In this document: piece by piece, positions 43,528-59,836 of the stretch | How the letters are laid out: every line of letters begins with the position of its first letter | Numbering within the stretch: the first letter of the stretch is position 1 | Assembly: GCA_965153355.1 (NCBI GenBank) | Contig: OZ231127.1 | Coordinates: forward strand, 69,874,001 to 69,938,000 | Length of the DNA: 64,000 bases | DNA from: Flaccisagitta enflata | Taxonomy: Eukaryota > Chaetognatha > Sagittoidea > Aphragmophora | Direction of reading: 5' to 3' | Translations under genes and position numbers: made by a program | Notes under the pieces: generated by a model | Seen by the model: the letters and a program-made list of their open reading frames with translations, nothing else | Database searches by the model: none | What the model was told of the DNA's origin: nothing

Positions 43528-43661
43528 TGCTTGTAATCGTTTGATACGGAAATTCCCACTTAGCTTTTCGCTAACAAGAGATAATCCTACAGCGCTACGG
43601 GAGATCAATTTTTTATGAACGTTAACAGAGTAATGTGGTGATTTAACTCTTTTCTACTCAT

Positions 43662-44200
<539 letters not shown>

Positions 44201-44795
44201 TGCGTGTTACACGACTCTACACCCGGCACTGTGGGTCCGTCGGTCCCTTCATCCCCTTTTTGGGTAGCGGCCTCTGAGGGCCATTGTCCTCTAGGACACA
44301 GGGGTGAATTTCCAGATGTCTGCCCATCCATCCATCCTTCCATCCATCCTCCATCGTGCCGTCCTTCAATCCTTCCATCCGTCGCCCCCATTGAGGCCTC
44401 AAATTGGCACTCTCAGGCCCAATTTTGGCCATCAAATTAGCCCTTCCAGACCACAATTTAGCTCCCAAGACCTCAAATCAGCTCTCCAGACCTCAGATCT
44501 GCCCTCCAGACTTCAAATCAGCCCTCCTGGTCTTAAATCAGCTCTCCAGGCCTCGAATCTGCCCTGCTCTCACTCCACTTCTTCACTTGATCACTCCAAG
44601 CAAGGCATCGGGTACCGCTGACCAATTGCGATTCTTGGATGACTAGTTACTTTTTTTTTTCTTTTTGCTTTTGTGAGATCTTCGGCCTCAGGGCTCATTC
44701 TCCAAATGCTCTGGTGACCACAAATACTGTCCCTCCCCAATGGGCACCCAGTGCCACCCACACGTTATTGAGGTAGCCGTGTATCCGGCCTTGTT
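44201..44795 (-). mobile_element. Family A copy split by family B copy 5
   Basis: The A end GCGTGTTACACGACTCTACACC and GTCCGTCGGTCCC lie at 44202-44247. The remaining A sequence resumes at about 44645 (TTACTTTT..., GGCCTCAGGGCTCATTC, CACCCACACG) and ends GGTAGCCGTGTATCCGGCCTTGTT at 44795. Comparison with the unbroken copy at 48074-48290 shows the missing part is exactly filled by family B. Confidence 0.85.
44257..44644 (+). mobile_element. Family B copy 5, nested in family A
   Basis: TTTTTGGGTAGCGGCC start, CTCTAGGACACAGGGGTGAA, CCATCCATCC array, GCCCTCCAGACCTCAAAT minisatellite, then the hairpin end (CCCTGCTCTCACTCC, AAGCAAGGCATCGGG, GGTACCGCTGACCA) and TTGGATGACT. Unlike copies 1-4 it lacks the inverted inner head, so the copy is shorter (388 bp). 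Confidence 0.85.
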
Positions 44796-44883
44796 TTTAA
44801 ACGACTGTGATAACATCTCATGATTGTGAATGTTAGTCGATATGTCAATATTAGCCGATAGCATTAGTTGACACCTTTTGGGC

Positions 44884-44886
<3 letters not shown>

Positions 44887-44959
<73 letters not shown>
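44887..44959. repeat. (CT)n microsatellite
   Basis: 36 perfect CT units. Confidence 0.97.
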
Positions 44960-44964
<5 letters not shown>

Positions 44965-45488
44965 GTTTATTCAATCCCTGAAGGAAAACGTCAAAAACTG
45001 ATAAAGGCTATCAACTTTTTCTGGCTACATTTCTCGATGGATAATAGAAAATGTTGGATAATCGTTACTATCGTTATCGAATATCGTTATCATTGTTTGG
45101 CACATTGCCCACATCATTTAAACGTTTGATTTGGATTGTTTCCAATCATGGAATGATAATGTACGCTGTATATCTACCAGCTATGGCGGTTATCGCTGTA
45201 GAGAAAAAAAAGTCATAAATATTTTTTTCACTGGTTGTCATTTGATCTTTAATCATTTCCCCCTTTTTTAATACCTTTTATTTGTTTGTCTTTTTTTTCA
45301 CAAACTATCCATGGCTTGTCAACAGGCTATGATTTAGCAACATCATTCAGTTAGCTCCGCCAATTGTGAGCATACAGCTGTACAGGGTCAGGTCAAAGCT
45401 TAAAAGATACTTGCATACTCATAACATAAGGGTATGGTTTCTTAACAATGTTGCCCTCGAGTGATTTGTTGAATTTTGGTTACTCAGG
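44960..45488. other. Unique AT-rich sequence, no gene seen
   Basis: ATCGTTATC phrases at 45059-45095. Nothing else. Confidence 0.6.
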
Positions 45489-45490
45489 TA

Positions 45491-46036
45491 CAGTAGATGT
45501 CGTCTAGACTTGGAAATACGGGGGAAATCATTACAGGAAGACAAATAAAGTTAGCAGGCTGATATTTGGAATATAGACTAATAAAAAGATGTTTTGTTGC
45601 CCATGGGTGTTGGTTGCTAAGGAAACACATTTTCATGTATTCACGCTAAAGTATCAATATTTTGAGAAATTTTTTTAGGGAACATTGGTTAAAATAAAAT
45701 TTGCTACAACTTTCCCACAATATGTTCTGTAAGAATATTGCTCGTTTAGCCGTTGCTAGGGAGCGTAACTATGTGTGACAGCCCTGTGATGCTCCCTAGC
45801 AACTGCCAAACTAGCGATATTCTTAATCTACTGTGGGAAAGTTGTTGCAAAATATTTCAAACAATGTTCGCAAATTCTGAAATTGATGCTTTAATAAACT
45901 ATGGATGTGTTTCCATGGCAACAGCAATGGGCAATAAACATCCTTTTATAATTTTATTCCAAATATCAATCTCTTAACTTATTTGTCTTCCTGTAATGAA
46001 TTCCCCCGTATTTCCAAGTCTAGACGACATCTACTG
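45491..46036. mobile_element. 546-bp palindromic MITE, TA target site
   Basis: Both ends read inward CAGTAGATGTCGTCTAGACT. About 65 bp at each end is nearly identical. The pairing continues imperfectly through the whole element (for example GTTGCTAGGGAGC at 45754 with GCTCCCTAGCAAC at 45790), so the entire element is one long inverted repeat centred near 45770. TA flanks both ends (45489-45490 and 46037-46038), as in Tc1/mariner-type insertions. No coding capacity. Confidence 0.92.
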
Positions 46037-46466
46037 TATCAATCATTTGCCCATATCGGTTTGCTAAGCATTAGTGTTTTGGGTTAGACTCAGAAACTTG
46101 TTTGCTAAATTAGTTTTGCCAAATGGAAAACTAGGAGTAATGCGCGTAGTAACTAGTCAGTGAGGGCTCACAAGGCCCTCCTCCATATTTTTTTTTCAGT
46201 TAAGGTATAGTGAGAGATATTGTTTCACTCGTCAAAAGCTTACATGCCCATTTGTATGCTGAAAATTCATGAAAATACAAACAATTTGATTAGCTAAGAA
46301 CTATACACGCACATACTTCTAAGTACAGATTTCAAAATAAGTTGATATTCTTGACAGCTCTTTTGAAAAAGAAAATGAAAAACCATACTTCTCTGCAATG
46401 TGTCAAAAAGTCGGTTGTTGGTCAACTCTCAGTCTTTATCGATTCCTACTCCCTGCGAAAAATCAT
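46037..46466. other. Unique sequence, no gene seen
   Basis: No feature I can support. Confidence 0.6.
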
Positions 46467-46562
46467 AATCATCATTATCATCATCGCCGTCGCGTCGTCA
46501 TCACCATCTTCATCATCATCGTCATCGTCATCGTCATCATCATCATTATCATCATCACCATC
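46467..46562. repeat. (CATCGT)n/(CAT)n array
   Basis: Imperfect CAT, CGT and CAC triplets. Confidence 0.9.
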
Positions 46563-46739
46563 AAACAAAGTCATTAATATCATAACCATGAGTAGATGAT
46601 GATCCCTAAGGTGGAGTTTCCCCCGCCTTATATCGTTTCCAACTGCCTGCAAAAACTCAATCATCATCAAAACATTTCTCTGTCTCCATCTATGTCTCCG
46701 CAGTTGCTTCGGTGCAGTCGCTGTTTCTGTTAATGTTCC

Positions 46740-47659
<920 letters not shown>

Positions 47660-47761
47660 CTTTTACATTAGAGTGAAACGGATGCCGGTTTTTAACGACG
47701 TGAAATGGAGGTGAAATGTTGAGGCGTGAAACGCTTTCGGTTCTCGAGCGCGAATGTTGTA

Positions 47762-48430
47762 TATCGTTAAGACTTTTTCCCAGGCAGCAATTTGCAATTT
47801 GGTCCTTAAAATGTGAGCATGTGTGAACATTGTATATCAGCGAGACTTTATCCTTGACTGCATTCTGGTCGTTTGATTATAAACATGTCCAAAAAATTAA
47901 TGTCATTAAGCCTATTTCCTGACTGCACTTACTTTTTTTTAGCATGAGTGGATATTCTCAATAAGAGTCATTCCTTGTCTCAACAATTCTAGCATGTGAA
48001 GATGATCTGTATCATTCAAATTTTTTCTTTGACTGCACGTTGGTACCTCCAATATAGGCATGTGGTTTTTTTTAGTCGCGTGCTACGCGACTCTACACCC
48101 CGCTTTGTCGATCCGTCCGTCCGTCGCGTCGGTCCGTCCGTCCGTCGGTCCGTCCGTCCGTCACACTTTACTTTCTTTGGGGCTTTGCGGCCTTTGTCCT
48201 CACTGCTCCTGCTCAAATGATCAAGTGACCTCAAATACAGCCCCTGCCCACCCGCACGCGACTGGGGTAGCCGTGTTTCCGGCCTTGTTACATACTCATA
48301 GACTTTTTCCTTCACTGCAAGTTACAATTGCAATTGGTCTCTATTCTCAACGACGTTAGAAATGGTAATTCTCTAAAACTTATCTTGACTGTACGTTTGA
48401 TTTTATGGCTTCAATGCCAGCATGTGTACC
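47762..48430. repeat. Degenerate 70-80-bp minisatellite interrupted by family A
   Basis: Diverged units contain GACTTTTTCCTTGACTGCA and a later GCATGTG, at about 47772, 47844, 47909, 47970, 48020 and, after the family A copy, 48302 and 48377. The array is split after GGCATGTG at 48063. Confidence 0.65.
48074..48290 (-). mobile_element. Family A copy (reverse, long form)
   Basis: AGTCGCGTGCTACGCGACT hairpin end, a GTCC/GTCG array (48108-48162), CACACTTTACTTTCTTTGGG, CACTGCTCCTGCTC, TGCCCACCCGCACGCGACTG, and the end GTTTCCGGCCTTGTT. It is the best unbroken reference for the copies disrupted at 44201 and 49577. Confidence 0.92.
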
Positions 48431-49576
48431 TCAACTGTACCTTGTTCTGTTTAAAAGTTATTTGTAAGCATACACAAACAAATTTGAAATAACAAATGCA
48501 TAAATTGGAAGCACAGAAAAAGACGAATGAGCCAAGAGAAGCGGAAGGAATTTGGGACACATCAAAACAAAAAACAATTCCACTTTTTCTTGTGATCATT
48601 TATTCATCTTTCTCTCCCCCCCCCCTTCTTTTTTATTCATTGTCTCTGTGTGTTTCACAAAAGGCAAAAATGTTTAGGTTGGCGCCAGGGGAATAACGCC
48701 ATAAGAAAACTCTCAATGAATAAAGTAAAACAACCTTCAGCGAAAAAAAAAATAAGGCCTGATACATCTGAGTCGCGTGCGGGTGGGCAAGGGCAGTGAT
48801 TAAAAAAGTTGCAGTAATGCAAAAACCGCCCATCAACGTCGATAAAATGATCAAAAGTGATAGAAAATAATTTGGAAAAAAGTCGAAGAGATGAAGTCCC
48901 TTCGGTCTTTTTGAGTCCTGCAGAGAAAAACGGATTTCCCTTTGTTTTATGAGTCGTTTGGGGAAGTTGATACATCTTAGGGGCAGAATGAGACTACGCA
49001 TGAAATTAATAGCTAAGAAAGAGCTAATTCTCCTCTTTCAGATGACGCCAAGCAGAATTCTGTGCGATTGATAGTTTTGGAGCTATGATTTTTTATATCT
49101 TTTTATATTTTTTTGCATTTTTTGCATTTTTCCCAAAAATAAGGAATCAAGTTATTTGAAGTCTATTTGAACTTTGAAATCTCCCAGGTGATGATTTTGC
49201 ATCCTGGCAGCACAGTCTCTCTCTCATTTCAACTCTGGACGCTATGAGAGGCTTTGTCCGTCAGTCCATCCATTGGTCTGTTGGTCCGTCTATCCGTCCA
49301 ACAACCAGACAACCAGACAAAAAACAATCACAAGAAATTTTAAAACCTCGCACTTACGACTTTTTTTCCTACAGCGAGAGCCGCCTTTATTGGTAAAAAG
49401 TGATAAGAAGTAATAAAAAGTAATAAAAGTAGTAAGACGTGACCGACCTACCGACCCACCGACCGGCAAAGCGGGTTGTAGAATCACTTAGCATGCTAAT
49501 GGGCATTGCAGCTGCAGCACACATCCATGCCGAGGGGTTTACGGAACAGTTCCAGTAATTCAAGGTTTTTGTTTTT
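48431..49576. other. Spacer with two family A fragments
   Basis: 48754-48848 is the 5' half of a family A copy on + (AAGGCCTGATACATC, GAGTCGCGTGCGGGTGGGCA, AAAAACCGCCCATCAACGTC). 49440-49492 is a 3' fragment (GACCGACCTACCGACCC, GCGGGTTGTAGAATCACT). 49247-49297 has GTCCGTCAGTCC-type repeats. No gene. Confidence 0.65.
48754..48848 (+). mobile_element. Truncated family A copy (5' half)
   Basis: Matches the heads of the copies at 34168 and 30117 and stops before the tetranucleotide core. Confidence 0.75.
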
Positions 49577-50166
49577 AGTCGCGGACACTCGACTCTACAC
49601 CTTGCCGTGTCAGTCCGTCGGTCCCTCCGTAACTTTTTTGAATTCCGAGCGGTTTTCGCCCTATTGCTCCTGCCCAACCGTCCGCGACTGAATTGCCGTG
49701 TAACTATGCACACCAGTCTGGATACAGCGACTAACTCAGGGTTGAGTGACCAGGGTACTGACCCTGGGGTATGTGTTCTGTATAGTTTGGGGAACATCAC
49801 CCACTATGCAGTAAGTTTTTTCTAAGGCAAACTTTTTGTTAAACATTATTTTCCGTCAGGAACGCAGGCGAGAGTTATTTTGGTTAAAATCATTACTACT
49901 CACCAATACCAAATCTCATGGGGCCTCTAAAGATTCAATTACCTCCGAGAAAATCTCCATACTATGTTGTACTATTACTATTTTTCTGTGCTGAATCTAG
50001 ATCTGATGGTGTTTGTTCTTTAAAATGACGCCAAATGGCGGAAATTGACGTCCCAAGTGACGCACCACTTCCGGTCTAGGCGTAAGTCCAATTTTCACTG
50101 AATTGATTGTTGGGCGCGCCCCAAAGCGTGGAGCTAAATTTACCATTTAAAAGTGCGTCTTTTATC

Positions 50167-50380
50167 AGTCGCGTGCTACCCGACTCTATACGCTGCATTG
50201 TCGGTCCGTCCGTCGGTCTGTCGGTCCGTCCTTCCATCCGTCCATCCGTCCGTCCATCACACTTTACTTTTTTTTGTTTTTGCAATCTTTGGCCTCACTG
50301 CCCCTGCCCAAATGATCCAGTGACCTCAAATACGGCCCCTGCCCCTGCCCACCCGCACGCGACATGTATCCAGCCTTGTT
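50167..50380 (-). mobile_element. Family A copy nested in element D
   Basis: AGTCGCGTGCTACCCGACTC end, GTCC array (50203-50258), CACACTTTACTTTTTTTTG, CACTGCCCCTGCCC, ACCCGCACGCGAC and GTATCCAGCCTTGTT. It is close to the copy at 48074. Confidence 0.88.
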
Positions 50381-50765
50381 TTTATTCGCGTGGTATATAT
50401 TACAGACATACTCCTTTTCAGCTACATGCAAGCAACTAGTTAAAGAGCTTTGATCATTCATCTATCTGTCTCTCTGTATGTCTGAATGTCGGTTTGTCCA
50501 TCGTTTCCTTCTTTTCAAATGTCTATGCCATCAGTCGCCATCACGCGAGTTGATTAGTGCAAAACTGACTATTTCTGCTCCTGCCCAAACCCATTTCTAC
50601 TTCTGCGGAAACTGTTCACTTGTATAAATTTCTATGTCTCTTATTTCTCAGCCTTGCAGCCCAAACTATAGGCGACCGCTGCTCCACTCACCATCTCTTC
50701 AGTCATCCCTATGCACACTTACTTCAGGGCATAGATGATGCTGCACTGTGTGCACATTCACGTGT

Positions 50766-50779
50766 ATGTGTGTGTGTGC

Positions 50780-50818
<39 letters not shown>

Positions 50819-50820
50819 TG
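50766..50820. repeat. (GT)n microsatellite
   Basis: About 25 units with GCGC and CTGTGTTT interruptions. Confidence 0.94.
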
Positions 50821-50840
50821 TGTTTGTGCGCGTGTCTGTA

Positions 50841-51433
50841 CTATCTAGGAAATAGAAATCTTCCCGCATGTTTCAGTCAATAACTCTTGTAAAAATCATC
50901 TGATTGAGAAAAAATTGGTGACAAAAATGAAGCTCTTCAAATTTGCAAGCTATCTACGCAAACCGCATCTTGCTATCTCAATGGGTTTAAAAGTTATCTT
51001 ACATTTAGTGAAATCATTCCTTTTGAAGGTTCCTCAATTTGATTTTTTTTACAGTAAGACTAAATTATCAAAAAATCGATAACTCCTTTGTTTTTTGATG
51101 AATTGACAAAAAATTGGTGGCGAAACTGAAGAGTTTTTCAAGGGGCATCTTTTTGTATTTTCGCGCAACAAAATCAGCCCAGCCATTTAAAAGTTATGAT
51201 CACTCAAAGATGAAAAAAGGGAAAAAAAATTCATCACTCAAAAATGCTGGAAGCCATCACTCCAAAATACCTCCAGAAACTTAAACAAATTGCTGAGCTG
51301 GATAATGGTGGTGGTAATTGAGTCAAAGGGAGCTTACATCCATTATTCATTGATTTGCAATCAGCTGATATACATAATTTTGTCATTAAATGACATGACC
51401 TCTTAGGTGGGAAGATTTCTATTTCCTAGATAG
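50841..51433. mobile_element. 593-bp MITE with 25-bp TIRs, TA target site
   Basis: Ends read inward CTATCTAGGAAATAGAAATC (50841-50865 and the complement at 51409-51433, perfect). TA at 50839-50840 and 51434-51435. The interior holds two diverged units of about 190 bp, each opening ATAACTC and containing AAAAAATTGGTG, with AAAAGTTAT near its end. No coding capacity. Confidence 0.92.
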
Positions 51434-51526
51434 TATGTGAGTGTAAGCAGGGCCCAAGGGTAAGGGGGTGCCGGGGCCGCTATAGTAGATCTTTGTCGGG
51501 ACACACATACTTGAGAATGAGAGATA

Positions 51527-51573
51527 ATAGAGAGAGAAGAAAGAGAGAAGGAGAGAGAGGAGGAGAGAGAGGA

Positions 51574-51653
<80 letters not shown>
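51527..51653. repeat. (GA)n microsatellite
   Basis: Imperfect GGAGAG at first, then 38 perfect GA units, abutting family B copy 6. Confidence 0.96.
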
Positions 51654-51658
<5 letters not shown>

Positions 51659-52056
51659 TGGTCAGCGATACCCGTTGCCCTGCTTAGTATATCTATGACT
51701 GTAGCTGATGGTTAGCAGGGCAGCGGCCCTGAAGGAGACGATGTCTTATAGAACACAGGGGGACTTTCATATGTTCGATTGTTTGCTGAAGCTGGGATTT
51801 GAGCTGCAAGGCTGAGAATTAAGCCTTGAGACTATGATTTAAGCCTTGAGAGGGGAATTAAAGCCTTGAGGATAGGACTCCAGCCTCGACGCTGAGATTT
51901 GAGACTTGAGGCTGGAATTGAGCCTCGGGGCTGGAATTTGAGCCTCAAGGCTGGGATTTGAGCCTCGAGGGTAAGATTTTAGCCTTGAGGCTAGGATTTT
52001 AGGACCGTTTTAAACCAGAAACAATAGGGATTAGTGATGGGCACAGTTTTGGTCAG

Positions 52057-52349
<293 letters not shown>

Positions 52350-52610
52350 AGGCAGTGGCAGTGGCAGTGGCTCCGAAAGGGCTGTTGACCTATGCTTTCA
52401 CATACAGAGAAATTTCTTCTCCCTCTACACCCCCACTAACTCAAATCCTAGCCTCAATGCCCAAATCCTTACGTCATGGACCAAATTTCATCCCTCAAAC
52501 TCAATGTCCAGTAGGGCGGCTACCTGGAGGGTCAAATGTGGTCAAATTTCAGAACGCCTCAGCCAACTAAACATAGACTCTACGTCATATTTAAAAAGGA
52601 ATTGAGGCCA

Positions 52611-52740
52611 GCGGAAATCGGTATCTGGAAAGAAAACCCGCACGGTAATACTATAGAGTTACAATGGGCGTAAAATTGCTTTCATATACTTTACCATTGT
52701 GTTGCCGTGCGGGTTTCTTAATCAAATACCGACCTCTGCT
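52611..52740. mobile_element. 130-bp palindromic insertion
   Basis: AAACCCGCACGG (52634-52645) pairs perfectly with CCGTGCGGGTTT (52705-52716). The outer arms GGAAATCGGTAT and ATACCGACCTC and the inner TTACAATGG and CCATTGT also pair. A small foldback element of unknown family. Confidence 0.7.
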
Positions 52741-52776
52741 TGTCTGATTTCCTGTCCAAATGCCGCTTAGAATGTA

Positions 52777-53382
52777 CTATCTTCGCCAAAAGAAACGCGA
52801 CACCTTTTACCTAGAATATCTTGGCTTCTAGACAAGCTAGAGACTTTTTTTAAAAAACAAATTAATCTACTCCAAAAGATCTACAAAATGAGTCCAATCT
52901 GGTAACTGTATCTTAAAGCGTTTAGAAATGGCAAGCAGAAGAAGGGAAATAGTCATTTTCAGAATTGATAAAGAATTGCGAATAAAAGAATAGAAAAAAT
53001 TTCATGTAAGTTTAACTTTGGTTATCTCAGCTTCTGGAAGAGCTAGAGACTTTTTCTAAAAAAGCAAATTGATCTACATCTCATCTAAAAGATGAGCGCA
53101 ATCTGGATCCTGTAGCTCAAACCTTTTGGAAATAGCAAGCAAAAGAGTAGACCTGTTTTAAAAATCATAGGCTTGCGAAAACTGTGGACTACTGAGAAAA
53201 GGTTATCACATCTGTGAATGAATAAATGTATTAAAAATTGTATTTCAGATACACAGCCTGGTTTGTTTCTCATGGAAAAAACTTACTTGACTTACAAACC
53301 CTTTCAATTGCCAAATTTTGTCAGAGTATGGTCAATAAATCATATTATTCCCAGGGTGTCGCGTTTCTTTTGGCGAATATAG
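52777..53382. mobile_element. 606-bp MITE with 28-bp TIRs, TA target site
   Basis: Ends read inward CTATCTTCGCCAAAAGAAAC, continuing GCGACACC (52777-52804 against 53355-53382, one mismatch). TA flanks at 52775-52776 and 53383-53384. The interior has two diverged units of about 205 bp with CTAGAGACTTTTT and ATAGCAAGCA/ATGGCAAGCA landmarks. It lies within family B copy 6. Confidence 0.92.
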
Positions 53383-53810
53383 TATGGTTAGATGGCGGAG
53401 GAATTTTAAGTTTTGAGCCAAATTCACCCTTCAGGTAACCAGCCTAATGTCAAGTCTGTAGGCACAATATCCAGCTCCAAGGCCCAATTCTCAATCTTGA
53501 AGCCCAAATTTCAGCCTTGAGGCCAGAATCCCAGCTTTGTGGCTTAAATTCTACCCCCTTAGGCCCAATTCACAACTTTGAACCTTTAACCCCAGCCTCA
53601 AGGCCCAAATCCAAGCTCCTAAGCCAAAGTCCTCTATTCCAGCCCAATGCCCCAATTCCAGTCTTAAAGCCCATATCCCAGCTTCATCTCAAGGCCCAAA
53701 TTCCAGTCTTGTGGCACAAACCCCAGCCTAAATCAACTGCTTTGATTATAAAATGCTCTGTGATTTCCCATGCAACTAAACAAAGGGACCTTCAGGGCCG
53801 CTGCCCCTTT

Positions 53811-54227
53811 TACCATCTCATCCACACAACTACTCTACCACTGACCATCTAAAGATTACAGATCTCCACGGATTCCCGTGCGGTTTGGAGACCCATATGC
53901 ATCATACTTCAGTGCTAATATGACCTGAGAAGTGATATCCCGCGTTTTCCTGCATTCATGGAATGGTCATGGAAAGTTAATGGTAAAAAAGTTTGGTACT
54001 GTTGCCTTTTTTGAAAAAGAAATTCTATTTTCTCAGCAATCGCTCAACCGAATGAGTTGAAATTTTTCATGAAGAAACTCCTTAAAAAATGCCGTCGAAT
54101 GAGTCCATTCCCACCATTGAGACTCAATAAGAAGAAGAGTTATGATTTTCTAAAGATTAAAAAAATTCGATCATTTGGGCCAAATGCTGTCATTTTCATT
54201 CCCTTTAAAAAAGTGATTTTAACAAAA
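53811..54227. other. Element D interior, no gene
   Basis: AT-rich. Includes a unit (GAGTTGAAATTTTTCATGAA...GAGTTATGATTTTC) similar in form to the internal units of the MITE that follows. Confidence 0.5.
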
Positions 54228-54354
54228 AGTTTGCCTTAGAAAAAACTTACCAGATAGTGAATGGTGTTCCCCAAACACTGTAGAACACTCCCATCATGAT
54301 CAGTACCCTGGTCACTCAACCCTGAGTTAGTCGCAGTATCCAGACTGGTGTGTA

Positions 54355-55326
54355 TGGCAAAAAAAAAACCGAACAGTTAATTCTTTTGCTCATAAATCCT
54401 TTGAAAATTCACCCAGTGTGCTGAAATTTTTACTGAAGTTACTTTTTAGTATCATTAAGCATCACTGAAAAAATCAATGACCTACTCTAAATAGTTTGAG
54501 AATTATAGAATTTTTAAAAGTGCTTGTCAAAAGATCAGAAATTCAATGTACACACATAAGAATTTATTAAGAATGAATAAACAAACTTAAAAAAACCATA
54601 CTAAATCTAGTCCGATTTTGATGAAATTTGAACCGGAAGTAGACCACATTGTTAGCAGGCTGTGATAAAAATTTCATAACAAAACTCCGATTATTTTAGC
54701 AGAAACAGCATGTTTTCTAAAACTATTTTTGTGGTTTTTAGAACGAAGTAAATGAAGATGAAATCTGAAATATAAATTGATGCTAAAGCCAGAGTTTTCT
54801 ACCAATTATCATGATTTTTTAACTGGGAACTTTTGTACATATGATTCATCTCCAGTAAAATTTTTGTGAAGATTGAAGCATTTTTAGTCCCCCAAATTGC
54901 AAAAATATTCTAACAGGTAGCAGAATATTTCTTATCCTGAGCAAGCTAACAATCAACCATTATCTACCCCACTAGACTTTAACTGAGTAGATGCCAATTT
55001 TGCCTAGTTGTAGTAAATATTACCATCAGACTACAGTTCAAAAATTATGACAAAACTCCCAAAACTTTCTGCACAATGCCAATTTTACTAAAAATGGTAT
55101 TATATTGATTTAGGATAAACGTCATCTCTGGCAGTCCAAAAAAGAGGTGACTTCAGTAAAAACGTGATAACGGCTAAAGTTTTCAACGGATTTTGATGAA
55201 ATTTTAACCAGACATAGTCCATGTCGTGGTTATCATTCACTGTAAATTTTATGCAAATTGGTCAACATCTTCATACTTTTTTGCTCTCTCAAAAGTTGTT
55301 CGGTTTTTTTGTTTTTTTTTTTGCCA
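54355..55326. mobile_element. 972-bp MITE, TA target site
   Basis: Ends read inward TGGCAAAAAAAAA...ACCGAACA (54355-54376 and complement at 55294-55326; the right arm has an extra ACAAAAA). TA flanks at 54353-54354 and 55327-55328. The interior has several diverged units of about 200 bp sharing GATTTTGATGAAATTT (54613, 55190). It inserted at the very end of element D. Confidence 0.8.
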
Positions 55327-55342
55327 TAGTTATCTGGCCTTA

Positions 55343-55781
55343 TTCTCTCTCTTTTTTCTTTTTTCTTTTTTTTTCATTATTCAGACACGTTTGGAAAAGT
55401 AATCTCATATTGATTACTAATTGCTTTATGATAAGTCAAAGGACATAAAGATAGAATTTTACGATTCTATGACATCCAACTTCCTCAGTGTGTAATACAG
55501 TAAACAACACAGCAATTAATTATGACATCTGACAAGGCCATCAAGAGCTGAAAAAAAAATTGTTTCTCGCAGATGTCATAGCATTTTCGTTTGTTCGTAG
55601 GTTCACATCTGTCGACTTCTTTCTCGGACGTTTTTACATTGGGGAGTAAAAAAAGATGAAAACTTTTGACTTGAGTTATTTGTTTCTGACATACGCATGA
55701 ATTTCTGATGAGCGTCGTTCTTCCGGAAGCCAAACACCGGAAAGCCGCTCTATGAGACCCATCCTTCACTTCAGGGAAACT
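55343..55781. other. Unique sequence, no gene seen
   Basis: No feature I can support. Confidence 0.6.
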
Positions 55782-56242
<461 letters not shown>

Positions 56243-56531
56243 GTGAGTGAATTCTTTAGAATGAACTTAACTGGCAAGAGTTTTTAAGAGTATGATTTTA
56301 GGAATGCAAAAAGCCAAATTGAAACTTAATCTGAAATTCAGGGCGGCTGAAAGCTTTCATATTTTTCTCAGGTAAACAAAATGATTTTTTCATGGTACCA
56401 GAGTTAAAAAAATGTTTAGAGAAATCATTTATTCATGTTATGTTTATAATTTGCGAATATGATCTTCATGAATTTTCATGTTGTAATGTTACTCATGTTT
56501 CAAGTATGAAAATGTGTAGAATATACGGGAG

Positions 56532-56679
56532 CAAGGCCGGATACACGGCAGGACAGTCGCGGACGGTTGGGCTGGGGCAGTAATGCAAAAACTGCTCACA
56601 ATTCAGAAATGTTACGGACAGACGGACCGACGGACCGACCGACCGACACGGCAAGGTGTAGAGTCGCGCGTCGGCGACT
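56532..56679 (+). mobile_element. Family A copy
   Basis: CAAGGCCGGATACACGGCAG, GACGGTTGGGCTGGGGCAG, a short GACC/GACG core, GGTGTAG and the hairpin AGTCGCGCGTCGGCGACT. The hairpin arms differ from other copies by a G inserted on the right arm. It is a short form without the CACTGCCCCTGCCC segment. Confidence 0.9.
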
Positions 56680-56824
56680 TATAACTTGCTGATAATGAAT
56701 ATACAGGAATAACTTGCTAAAAAAAAAAAAAAGACTTGGCCATGTTCCTGTGTAAACGTCAATCATTCATCTCCACTCTTTCCGATAACTAGTATCAGGA
56801 GATCGCTGTGTTTACCTTACTTTA

Positions 56825-58973
<2,149 letters not shown>

Positions 58974-59034
<61 letters not shown>
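58974..59034. repeat. (CT)n microsatellite
   Basis: About 30 units. Confidence 0.97.
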
Positions 59035-59036
<2 letters not shown>

Positions 59037-59270
59037 CTCTTTGTAAAAAAAAGAAAGAGTTATCACAACATCCTCCCTCCTTGGCTACTCCTCTTTCAGT
59101 TGCTTTTTTTTCATCCATTTTGTTTTTTATCATTCTTTTATTCTTCCCTTTGGAAGGCCCGACTTGGTCTTGATTCGCCCAATCACTACTTCTTCCCATC
59201 TAAACCCCTCAGGCCTCTTGTCAGCAGTGGCCAATTTCTCAGTGCAGTTCCCCGCTGAATTTTTCTTATT

Positions 59271-59275
<5 letters not shown>

Positions 59276-59364
<89 letters not shown>

Positions 59365-59400
59365 CACACACACACACAAACACAGAATCACACACACACG
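59276..59400. repeat. Compound (CT)n-(CA)n microsatellite
   Basis: 43 CT units, then about 15 CA units with AAA and GAAT interruptions. Confidence 0.96.
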
Positions 59401-59521
59401 ACGCGCCATTCTGCGTTGTTGTATATTTCGACAATTGGGATTTTGAAGAAATCTAACCGAATTCAAACAACATACATCCATCCTTCGTCTGAGCTTTGAA
59501 GACCAATCCCTGGGAGGAGCA

Positions 59522-59642
<121 letters not shown>

Positions 59643-59730
59643 GAGCTTTCAGTTGAGGGGCCAAGATGGGAGTTGAGATTTTTTTGGTTATTCGATTTCT
59701 AAGAAGTCAATTGAAAGCAAAATTTCCCTC

Positions 59731-59731
<1 letters not shown>

Positions 59732-59803
<72 letters not shown>

Positions 59804-59804
59804 C

Positions 59805-59835
<31 letters not shown>

Positions 59836-59836
59836 T
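59732..59836. repeat. Compound (GA)n-(GACAGA)n-(GACA)n microsatellite
   Basis: 26 GA units, five GACAGA, then six GACA units. Confidence 0.97.
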
